Below, piece after piece: positions 12,415 through 20,748 of a stretch of 51,734 nt of DNA. Location: contig JAGWTM010000003.1 of NCBI GenBank assembly GCA_028868975.1, positions 1 to 51,734 of the forward strand, written 5' to 3'. Under the pieces are notes generated by a model. It did not search any database. It saw only the letters and a list, made by a program, of their open reading frames with translations, and was not told where the DNA came from. The stretch's first letter is position 1, and each line of letters opens with the position of its first letter. Source of the stretch: Actinomycetales bacterium. GTDB lineage: Bacteria > Actinomycetota > Actinomycetes > Actinomycetales > Microbacteriaceae. The position numbers and the translations under genes were made by a program.

Positions 12415-13620
12415 ATGAACCTCAAGCGTGTAATCGCTGCGGCGGCCGTTTCGGCATTCGCAATGAGCGTAGCGGTAACCGTTAGCGCGCCAGCTCAGGC
12501 CGCCGTCAACTACTGCAAGGTCACTGACCTAAAGACCGCGGGTGGCATGGATGCCCTCGTCGCAGCTGCCAAAAAGGAAGGCAAGCTAAACGTCATCACA
12601 CTGCCTCGTGACTGGGCAAACTATGGCGAAGCCATGGACCTATTCAGCAAGGCATTTGGAATCAAGATCACTGACGATAACCCAGATGGCTCATCGGCCT
12701 ACGAAATTCAGACCATCAAGACTGCACCTGCGGCCAAGCAGCCTGACGTTGTTGACATCGGCGTCTCGGCCTTGAACGGTGTTATCGGAGCTGGTCAGGC
12801 AAAGCTTTTTGCGAACTACAAGGTTGCAAACTTCGCCGCAATTCCAAGCAAGTGGAAGTCAGAGACCGGCAACTGGTACGGCGACTACAACGGCATCATC
12901 GGCATCGCATACGACGCCAGCGTTTCGCCTGCCCCGACCAAGATTGCTGACCTAACCAACCCTGCTTACAAGGGCATGGTCGCACTCACCGGTGACCCAA
13001 CCGCTGGTCAGGAGCCTTTCATGTCTGTCTACGCTGCCTCGATTGCAAACGGCGGTTCAGTGAGCAACATCAAGCCAGGCCTTGACTTCTTCAAGAAGCT
13101 CAAGGACAGCGGAAACTTTATCGCAACCAAGGCGACTCCAGAAAACTACATCGCTGGTGCTTACAAGATCTCGCTGACTTGGAACTTCAACGCTCCAGGC
13201 ATGATTGCCGGCGCCAAGGCGGCAGGCAAGAACCTGAAGTTCGTTATTCCATCGGACGCAGTTCTTGCGGGCACTCCGTACATCCAGGCAATCAACGCTA
13301 AGGCTCCACACTGTGCCGCGGCTCGCCTGTGGGAAGAGTTCCTTTACTCAGAGAACAAGGGCAAGACCAGCACTCAGCTGACCGCGGCAGACTTGAAGCT
13401 CTCGGGTTCGAAGTTGTTCAACCTGATTCGTGGCGGTCAGAACATCTTCGTTTCGGGCGGTGCAACCCCAATTCTGCAGGCAGACATGCTCAAGAAGAAG
13501 ACCTTGATCAACGGCCCAGCTGGCTTCAACGTTCCTTCGGGTTCCAAGGTTTACCAGCCAAGCCCAGACCAGCAGGTTGATGGCAAGGCAGTCGTCGCAG
13601 CAACCTGGCCAACTCTCTAG
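12415..13620 (+). CDS. ABC transporter substrate-binding protein, Fe3+/spermidine/2-AEP type
   Basis: Signal peptide 'AAAAVSAFAMSVAVTVSAPAQA'; 'AAKKEGKLNVITLPRDWANYGEAMDLFSKAFGIKI'. RBS AAGGAGAG before the ATG. Confidence 0.82.
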   Translation: MNLKRVIAAAAVSAFAMSVAVTVSAPAQAAVNYCKVTDLKTAGGMDALVAAAKKEGKLNVITLPRDWANYGEAMDLFSKAFGIKITDDNPDGSSAYEIQTIKTAPAAKQPDVVDIGVSALNGVIGAGQAKLFANYKVANFAAIPSKWKSETGNWYGDYNGIIGIAYDASVSPAPTKIADLTNPAYKGMVALTGDPTAGQEPFMSVYAASIANGGSVSNIKPGLDFFKKLKDSGNFIATKATPENYIAGAYKISLTWNFNAPGMIAGAKAAGKNLKFVIPSDAVLAGTPYIQAINAKAPHCAAARLWEEFLYSENKGKTSTQLTAADLKLSGSKLFNLIRGGQNIFVSGGATPILQADMLKKKTLINGPAGFNVPSGSKVYQPSPDQQVDGKAVVAATWPTL

Positions 13621-13623
13621 TCA

Positions 13624-14526
13624 ATGCAAAAAACCAGCAACAACCCTGCCCGTGGAGGTGCCTCAAATTGGGGCGCCTCCATGGGCAAGGCCCTTCGCCC
13701 CGTAATTGCTCTCACGCCTCTGCTGGCCTTCATGGGGATCTTTTTCTTCTCACCAATTGCAGCTGTGATTGTGGATTCATTTCACGACAACTCCGGTGAA
13801 TTCTCGCTGATCAACTACGTCGATGTCTTGAGGGAACCCATCAAGACAGCTCTGATTACCAGTTTTGGTCTCGCACTGGTTTCGGCACTTACCGCTTCAA
13901 TTCCAGGCGCCATATTGGCGTTCCTAATCGAGAGTCGTGGCTCACAGCGACTGCGCCAACTGATTGCTTCAATTGCGGGAGTTCTCGCTAACACCGGTGG
14001 TGTCCCGCTCGCATTCATGTTTATAGCGGCGCTTGGCGCAGAGGGTGCGGCAACCAGTTTTCTCAAAGCCCTCGGCTTCGACCTGTATTCGACAGGTTTT
14101 TCCCTATACAGCTTTTGGGGCCTAGTCGTTGTCTATTCCTACTTCCAGATTCCGATGATGGTCATTGTTTTTTCGCCAGCCATCCACGGTCTCCGACGCG
14201 AGTGGAGTGAAGCTGCGCGCACTCTGGGTGCAACAACTGCACAGTTTTGGACGCGAATCGGCATCCCTCTGCTTTTCCCGAGTTTTTTCTCATCGTTTTT
14301 ATTACTCTTTGCCAGCGCGTTCAGCGCTTATGCCACTGCTAGGGCCATGACCAACGGAACGATCCCACTGGTTCCACTCATGATTGGCAACCTACTTGAT
14401 GGGAATGTCATCTTCGACGAGGTGAACCTAGCCAAAGCCCTGGCGGTCGCTATGGTCCTGGTTACCCTGGCGGCGATGGTTCCGTATTTGGTCATTCAGC
14501 GCCGTGCCGAACGGTGGCAAAAATGA
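13624..14526 (+). CDS. ABC transporter permease
   Basis: Six-TM permease with the EAA-like loop 'EWSEAARTLGATTAQFWTRIGIPLL'. Confidence 0.88.
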   Translation: MQKTSNNPARGGASNWGASMGKALRPVIALTPLLAFMGIFFFSPIAAVIVDSFHDNSGEFSLINYVDVLREPIKTALITSFGLALVSALTASIPGAILAFLIESRGSQRLRQLIASIAGVLANTGGVPLAFMFIAALGAEGAATSFLKALGFDLYSTGFSLYSFWGLVVVYSYFQIPMMVIVFSPAIHGLRREWSEAARTLGATTAQFWTRIGIPLLFPSFFSSFLLLFASAFSAYATARAMTNGTIPLVPLMIGNLLDGNVIFDEVNLAKALAVAMVLVTLAAMVPYLVIQRRAERWQK

Positions 14527-15305
14527 GATTGATACGCACTAGAAAGCTTCCGCTGGCACTCGCGATGTTGCTGGCGGGTGTGTATGTGCTTTTGCCCATC
14601 GTTGCTGCCACGGAATTCTCGCTGCGGCAGCCGGCTAAGGGCGATCACGGATTCGACAATTACGCGTGGTTCATGTCCGATCCAGACTTCGGAAAATACC
14701 TCGGAATTTCTTTCGGTCTAGCGGCCTACTCAGCCATCATTTTGCTAGTCGTGCTTGTTCCAACAGTGGTGTGGCTAAATCTTAATGGCGCAAAGTTCAG
14801 GCCTTTTGTCGAATTCATTTCTTTGATGCCGTTGGTTATTCCAGTAGTTGCGCTAGCCATCGGTGCTCAAACAGCGCTGCCTGAGTTTGCCCAAACCGAC
14901 GAGACAGTTCTCGCTTACATGTTTGCAGTACTCGCGCTGCCATATGCCTATCGAACTATGGACACCGGGCTTCGCTCCGTTCCACTTCGAACACTCGTCG
15001 AGGCTGCGCGTGGGCTTGGAGCAGGCTGGATCCGCACAATATTGCTCGTCATCATCCCTGTGGTCCGCGGATCTGTGTTGAATGCGCTCTTCATGACGCT
15101 CGCCCTTTCGCTGGGTGAATTTACTCTGACCTCTCTTTTGCACTGGGACACGTTCACTACCTGGGTAACAACAATGTCCCAGTCGAACATTTTGGGTGCC
15201 ATTGCACTCTCGATGTTTTCTCTAGGCGCTGTGTTTGCGCTGCTCTTGGGAGTCGGATTGTTTGTGCGACACCCGAAATCAAACGTTGTTTCTGAGGAGG
15301 AATAA
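14514..15305 (+). CDS. ABC transporter permease
   Basis: EAA-like loop 'LVEAARGLGAGWIRTILLVIIPVV'. Overlaps the preceding permease. Confidence 0.88.
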   Translation: MAKMRLIRTRKLPLALAMLLAGVYVLLPIVAATEFSLRQPAKGDHGFDNYAWFMSDPDFGKYLGISFGLAAYSAIILLVVLVPTVVWLNLNGAKFRPFVEFISLMPLVIPVVALAIGAQTALPEFAQTDETVLAYMFAVLALPYAYRTMDTGLRSVPLRTLVEAARGLGAGWIRTILLVIIPVVRGSVLNALFMTLALSLGEFTLTSLLHWDTFTTWVTTMSQSNILGAIALSMFSLGAVFALLLGVGLFVRHPKSNVVSEEE

Positions 15306-16354
15306 TGACTAGCTCAACCTTGAGTTTGAAGGGTGTTACACGCCGGTTCAAAGAAACCCTCGCGCTCGACTCGATTGATCTCCATGTGAACCAGGGCGAA
15401 TTAGTTGCTCTGCTGGGGCCTTCGGGTTGCGGAAAAACTACCGCGCTCAGAATCATTGCTGGATTAGACAGGCCTGACAGTGGTCACGTATCGGTTGGCG
15501 GAGTTGACATTTCTTCTCTGGCGCCGAACAAGCGAAACATGGGCATGGTTTTTCAGTCGTACTCGCTTTTTCCGAACATGACAGCCGTTGAGAACGTCGC
15601 CTTCGGTCTTGAGATGCGTTTTGTTAAGCGACGTGAGAGGCAACTACGTGCTCAAGAATTGCTGGCCATGGTTGGTCTTCCGAACCATGCAAAACGGTAT
15701 CCACACCAGCTTTCGGGAGGGCAGCAACAGCGCGTCGCGCTGGCCCGCGCGCTAGCGTTCGAACCCGATGTGCTTTTGCTAGACGAACCTTTGAGTGCCC
15801 TTGACGCACAGGTTCGATCTAATCTCCGTGATGAAATTCGGCGACTACAGCTAGAAACCGGCACCACCACAATCTTTGTCACCCACGACCAAGAAGAAGC
15901 GATGGCAATGAGCGATCGGGTCGCGGTGATGAACCACGGCAAAATCGCACAAATTGCCGCACCGGCTGAGCTCTATCACTTTCCTGCAGATGCTTTCGTC
16001 GCTGGCTTTGTCGGTCAAATGAATCGCATCCCCGCACAAATCACAGGCGACAAAATGCGCATCCTTAATTCCCTCGTCGATTACCGACCGGCGAACATCC
16101 TCGGCACCGAAGTGGTGGCTTTGGTGCGACCAGAGAATCTTTTAGTTGAGCTCCCCAAAGGTGCGAGGGGAGTAGCGAACGCAATCGTCGAGTCAAAAAC
16201 TTTCTTAGGCGCAATCACCAAAGTATCGCTTCGCGTGTCGGACTCCTTGAGCTTGCTAGCCGCAATGCCGGGGTTGCAATCCACCGGTTTCGAAACAGGT
16301 ACACCGGTTTCGGTGAAGATCCAGGACGGCACCTACCTGGCAGTGGAGGCATAA
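15305..16354 (+). CDS. ABC transporter ATP-binding protein
   Basis: Walker A 'LGPSGCGKTTALR', signature 'LSGGQQQRVALARAL', Walker B 'VLLLDEPLSALD', and a C-terminal TOBE-like region. Confidence 0.93.
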   Translation: MTSSTLSLKGVTRRFKETLALDSIDLHVNQGELVALLGPSGCGKTTALRIIAGLDRPDSGHVSVGGVDISSLAPNKRNMGMVFQSYSLFPNMTAVENVAFGLEMRFVKRRERQLRAQELLAMVGLPNHAKRYPHQLSGGQQQRVALARALAFEPDVLLLDEPLSALDAQVRSNLRDEIRRLQLETGTTTIFVTHDQEEAMAMSDRVAVMNHGKIAQIAAPAELYHFPADAFVAGFVGQMNRIPAQITGDKMRILNSLVDYRPANILGTEVVALVRPENLLVELPKGARGVANAIVESKTFLGAITKVSLRVSDSLSLLAAMPGLQSTGFETGTPVSVKIQDGTYLAVEA

Positions 16355-17947
16355 GTGACCAAACACATTTCATCCCGTTTCGGCTTCAAGCGACACCTTG
16401 CTGAAAATGGATTCACTCGCACAGAACTGGTCCTGGAGCCCGCAGATGCAATGGCTGGGGAAGCTCCCGCAGAGGCCAGTCCGCTTGCTACTTTTATCCA
16501 CCTCAGCGACTTGCACGTCTGTGACGCGAAGTCTCCTGCTCGCATCGAATTTTTAGATCGATACGCAGACCCTGACTACGCGACGCGAGAGATTATCGAC
16601 TACGTAGGAACATACAGACCGCAGGAGTTCCTCACGTTGCAGGTAATCGAAGCCATGGTTCAGGCGGCGAACTCTATCGCCGTCGGCCCTCTGCTCGGAG
16701 CCGAAGTTGACGGCGTTCTCATCACCGGCGACGTCATAGACAACGGACAAGCCAACGAGCTGGAATGGTACCGGCAGCTAATGGAGGGCGGACCAGTCTC
16801 GTCTGCCAGTGGACAGGCTAACCTGATCGAGGCTGCCCATGGCACCCACCCAGCATTTACCGATGATCACTACTACAAGCCCGATACGACGGGCAGCCAG
16901 AGAACCATCGAAAAATGGGGAATGGTTCCCGTTCCTGGCCTCGAGGTCGCGGCTCAGGCGGAGTTTGTTGCAACGGGTTTGACGCACCCATGGTACGCAA
17001 TCCACGGCAATCACGATGCGATGCTCCAAGGAATGGTTCCTCCGACGGATGAGCTCAATTCTCTCGTCACAGGCAGTCAGAAGTTATCGGGTGTTGCGAA
17101 CGGAGTTGACCCACGGGAAGTCTTTGCAGAATTCAGTGAGGTTGGGCCGGCCAACTATCCGAGCACAGAACTGTTGACTCAGACCCCGGTAACGCAAGAT
17201 TCGGCACGTCGATTCGTCGAGATGAATGACTGGGTTTCTTCGCACACAGACTGTGGTCATGACCACGGCCTCAGTGTCGACCAAAAGGTTGCTTATTGGA
17301 CCCGAGACTTTGGTGATGTAAGGGTTATTGCCCTAGACACAGTCAACGTGTGGGGAGGTTGGCAAGGCTGCATTGACCCTCAGCAATTTAGCTGGCTGAC
17401 AGAGCTGCTTAGCCAATCAATTGGTAAATACGTGGTTTTGACTTCACACCACCCGCTGCAAGATCTCTTCAACGGGTACGCCCCTGAGGGAGAGCAGAAA
17501 CCACACCTCAAGGATGAGGTAGCCAACTTGCTGGGCGCATACCCGAATGTGATTGCCTGGATTAGCGGTCACGTTCACGACCACAACATCTCGTTTCAAG
17601 AGTCTCAGTCAGGAGCTTGGGGGTTCTGGCAAATTCGAACGGGTAGTCACATGGATTGGCCGCAGCAGGCCAGGGTGATTGAGATTGCTAAAACGCAGGA
17701 TGGCCGAATTGCCATCGGAACGCAGGTCTTTGATCATTTCGGTAACAGTATTTTGTCATTGCCGGACCTCGCTGATCTGGGTGCGGCAGACCTAGCCGAG
17801 CCTCGCTGCCTTGCGGGAATTTCAAGAGTTCTGGCAGCTAATGACTGGCAACGTTTCGCCGGCTCGAATTCACTCGAAGTTCTGGAAGGCACTCCCGCTG
17901 ACCGCAACGCGTGGCTTTGGTTGCAGGACCCCTTCGCCACAGCCTAG
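16355..17947 (+). CDS. Calcineurin-like metallophosphoesterase (TIGR03767-like), no evident signal peptide
   Basis: 'IHLSDLHVCD', 'GVLITGDVIDNG', 'AIHGNHDA', 'VLTSHHPL', 'WISGHVHDHNI' give the full metal-ligand set. It starts immediately after the ATPase stop. Confidence 0.82.
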   Translation: MTKHISSRFGFKRHLAENGFTRTELVLEPADAMAGEAPAEASPLATFIHLSDLHVCDAKSPARIEFLDRYADPDYATREIIDYVGTYRPQEFLTLQVIEAMVQAANSIAVGPLLGAEVDGVLITGDVIDNGQANELEWYRQLMEGGPVSSASGQANLIEAAHGTHPAFTDDHYYKPDTTGSQRTIEKWGMVPVPGLEVAAQAEFVATGLTHPWYAIHGNHDAMLQGMVPPTDELNSLVTGSQKLSGVANGVDPREVFAEFSEVGPANYPSTELLTQTPVTQDSARRFVEMNDWVSSHTDCGHDHGLSVDQKVAYWTRDFGDVRVIALDTVNVWGGWQGCIDPQQFSWLTELLSQSIGKYVVLTSHHPLQDLFNGYAPEGEQKPHLKDEVANLLGAYPNVIAWISGHVHDHNISFQESQSGAWGFWQIRTGSHMDWPQQARVIEIAKTQDGRIAIGTQVFDHFGNSILSLPDLADLGAADLAEPRCLAGISRVLAANDWQRFAGSNSLEVLEGTPADRNAWLWLQDPFATA

Positions 17948-17948
17948 G

Positions 17949-18413
17949 TCAGTTCGAGTGCTGCGCCTCGTAGGCCTCAAGCATGCGGCGCAGATAATTC
18001 GCGACCGCTTGCTTTTGAGTTTTCGACATCTCAGAAAGCGCTTCCTCGCTGGCCTCGATTAGTGGTCTGATGTGATGCCATGCGGTTCGAACCGAGTCGG
18101 GATTCGGCACGACAATCACACCGCGTCGATCTTCAGGGTTCGCTTCTCGTGTCACGTGACCCACCTCAACCAAACGGTCAATCATCACGGTTGCCGTGCC
18201 CGGGCTCACACCTACGGCTTTTGCTAGCTGACCCGCGGTCATCGGACCGTTTTGAATCAGGTGTTCCATCGCCTCGAAATCGGTGCGGTTCACATCGAGG
18301 TGGTCGCCAACAAACTTGGCGTAGGCAGCGCTCTCTTCAAGGACTTGCCTGAAGAGCATCGTGGCTTCGGATGCCTGTCCGGAGAATTCTCCGGAGTTGG
18401 GAATTTTGTTCAT
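17949..18413 (-). CDS. MarR family transcriptional regulator
   Basis: wHTH region 'GPMTAGQLAKAVGVSPGTATVMIDRLVEVGHVTREANPEDRRGV'. Confidence 0.9.
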   Translation of the reverse strand: MNKIPNSGEFSGQASEATMLFRQVLEESAAYAKFVGDHLDVNRTDFEAMEHLIQNGPMTAGQLAKAVGVSPGTATVMIDRLVEVGHVTREANPEDRRGVIVVPNPDSVRTAWHHIRPLIEASEEALSEMSKTQKQAVANYLRRMLEAYEAQHSN

Positions 18414-18438
18414 TGCTTTTTATTTTAGAGATAAAGTA

Positions 18439-18453
18439 TTTTGAAATTCAAAA
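18439..18453. promoter_or_regulatory. Candidate MarR operator TTTTGAAATTCAAAA
   Basis: Perfect 7-bp arms around a central A, in the marR/MMPL divergent intergenic region. Confidence 0.5.
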
Positions 18454-18496
18454 GACTTTTTATTAGGTACATCAACACCATTTCGATGAGGTCGTA

Positions 18497-20689
18497 ATGA
18501 AACAGCTAGCCAAACTTATTTCCGGTCGAAAGTCTTCACCTCTGGTGATGCTTCTGGCCCTCTTCTTTGCCGTCGGGGCATTCATGATGCCAGCCGAATC
18601 CGAGTCCGCTCCTTCGGTTGGGCTGCCCGCCTCAAACGAAACCATGGTGGTCGCCGATGTCCTGGCAGACTTGCCCGGCCAGGATGGCACCGCGGCCATC
18701 GTTGTGTTCCGTACCAAAGATGGCAAAGCGATGTCAGAAGCTCAGAAGAACTGGATTCTTGGCACACCAACCACGATTAGCCCAGCGCCGGGTGCTCCCG
18801 CAGTAACGACATATGCGGGTGGAGTCAACGAGAAATTCCGTGATTTCAGCAACGTTGAAATCCAAGGTAAGAAAGTCGTCGCCCCGGCAACCTTGAGCGC
18901 CGATTCGACGACCGCCAGCGTTGTCATTTCAATGGACAAGATCGAGAAGCCTGCCCCCTGCACCCCGGTAGGCAAGACCGTAGCGGTCGATGAATGCACC
19001 ACGGTCCAGCTAACCGCTCTTCGAGCGAGTGAAATTCGATCAGCCGCCAAAGATGCAATTCCTGCTGGTTTGAACACTGCCTTGACCGGACCAGAAGGAT
19101 TCCAAGCCGATCTGAACAATGTTTTCGCCGGCGCCAACTTCACGCTTCTCGGCACAACCGCCCTGGTTGTTGTGCTCCTTCTGCTAATCACCTACCGCTC
19201 GCCGATTCTCTGGATCGTGCCACTCGCGGTCATCGGCACCGCTGACGCGATGGCGGGCAGGCTGGCTGCTCAAACCGCTCAGTGGTTTGGCATCGACAAA
19301 CTCGACGGTTCGGTCACGGGCATCCTTTCGGTGTTGGTTTTCGGAGCCGGAACCGACTACGCGCTGCTGCTCATTTCACGTTATCGAGAGGAGCTGTTGA
19401 AGCATGAAAATCGTCGCGATGCCATGTACGCCGCCTGGCGCGGAGCGGCACCCGCGATCTTTGCCTCGGGCCTGACCGTCATCCTTGCTCTTCTAACACT
19501 CGAGCTCGCAGAACTTCAAGGCACCAGGGCTCTCGGTATTGCATGTGCAACCGGTGTAGCCGTAGCCATGATTTCGGCACTGTTCGTCCTCCCCGCTGCA
19601 CTGGTCACCTTCGGTCGCTGGATCTTCTGGCCGGTGGCTCCGAAGTTGGGCGGAATCAACAAGAGCGAAAACGGACTCTGGGCTAAGTTGGGCCGCGGGG
19701 TCAGCAAGCGTCCATTCATCGTTGGTCTCGCCGGCCTGGGAGTGCTTGCCGCTTTGGCGACCAGCGCTACCGGCGTAAAGATCGGCCTCTCAGCCAACGA
19801 CCAATTCGTTTCGAAGCCTGAGGCTGTGATTGGAGCCGAATATCTTTCGGCCGGATTCGGCTCAGAGACGACCGTCGATGTCATCGCGAAGAACGGCACC
19901 GAAGAGGCCGTCCTCGCCGCTGCAAAGACTGTTTCGGGCGTCAAGGATGCGGTCGTCGCAACTCTGCCCGGCACTGGAAAGGTGCTTTCGGGTGACGCGT
20001 ACACCAAGTTAACCGTCACGCTCGAGGCCGAGTCGCTGTCTCAGCAGTCCTTTGACACCATCAAGGCACTCCGAGCCAAGCTGCAGGGTGTGTCCGGTGC
20101 CGACGCAAAAATCGGTGGGCAAGAGGCGCAACAGCTCGAGGTAACCAATGCATACGAGCGTGATCAAAACAAGATCATCCCGATTATTCTCGGGTTGGTT
20201 TTCTTGGTCCTGCTCGTGTTGCTGCGATCGATCGTTGCTCCGGTTCTTCTTATGATCACCGTGGTCGGCTCCTACTTCGCGAGCCTGGGAGCGGGTTGGT
20301 GGATCTTCACAAACATCCTGGGTTACCCCGCACTCGACCTAAGTGTTTACCTGTTCTCGTTCCTGTTCCTCGTGGCTCTGGGCGTCGACTACAACATCTT
20401 CTTGGTGACCCGAGCGCAGGAAGAGAGCGGCAAGCTCGGATTGCGCCAAGGCATGATCAAGGCGCTCGCATCGACTGGCGGTGTAATCACCTCGGCCGGT
20501 GTGCTGTTGGCGGCGGTGTTCGCGGTCCTTGGCGTTCTGCCGCTCATCGCCCTGCTTCAGGTAGGTGTGATTGTCTGCATCGGTGTTCTGCTTGACACCT
20601 TGTTGGTGCGCACCGTCATCGTTCCGGCGCTGGCATTTATCGCCGGTGAGAAGTTCTGGTGGCCTCGCAAACCAGCGATCACCGAATAG
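18497..20689 (+). CDS. MMPL family RND-type transporter
   Basis: 'FGAGTDYALLLISRYREEL' and 'LFLVALGVDYNIFLVTRAQEE'; two repeats of TM segments and extracytoplasmic domains. Confidence 0.92.
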   Translation: MKQLAKLISGRKSSPLVMLLALFFAVGAFMMPAESESAPSVGLPASNETMVVADVLADLPGQDGTAAIVVFRTKDGKAMSEAQKNWILGTPTTISPAPGAPAVTTYAGGVNEKFRDFSNVEIQGKKVVAPATLSADSTTASVVISMDKIEKPAPCTPVGKTVAVDECTTVQLTALRASEIRSAAKDAIPAGLNTALTGPEGFQADLNNVFAGANFTLLGTTALVVVLLLLITYRSPILWIVPLAVIGTADAMAGRLAAQTAQWFGIDKLDGSVTGILSVLVFGAGTDYALLLISRYREELLKHENRRDAMYAAWRGAAPAIFASGLTVILALLTLELAELQGTRALGIACATGVAVAMISALFVLPAALVTFGRWIFWPVAPKLGGINKSENGLWAKLGRGVSKRPFIVGLAGLGVLAALATSATGVKIGLSANDQFVSKPEAVIGAEYLSAGFGSETTVDVIAKNGTEEAVLAAAKTVSGVKDAVVATLPGTGKVLSGDAYTKLTVTLEAESLSQQSFDTIKALRAKLQGVSGADAKIGGQEAQQLEVTNAYERDQNKIIPIILGLVFLVLLVLLRSIVAPVLLMITVVGSYFASLGAGWWIFTNILGYPALDLSVYLFSFLFLVALGVDYNIFLVTRAQEESGKLGLRQGMIKALASTGGVITSAGVLLAAVFAVLGVLPLIALLQVGVIVCIGVLLDTLLVRTVIVPALAFIAGEKFWWPRKPAITE

Positions 20690-20691
20690 CA

Positions 20692-20731
20692 AATTGGAAA
20701 ACCCGCCACTTAGGTGGCGGGTTTTCCAATT
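20692..20731. terminator. Bidirectional terminator
   Basis: Perfect 18-bp stem AATTGGAAAACCCGCCAC ttag GTGGCGGGTTTTCCAATT between convergent genes. Confidence 0.9.
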
Positions 20732-20748
20732 CGTCAGCCGACTCGGGT

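Noticed and set aside
10500-17947. Phosphonate cluster as a recent genomic island
   Set aside because: It reads slightly more AT-rich in places, but there are no integrase genes, tRNA boundary or direct repeats at the edges; composition would need to be computed.
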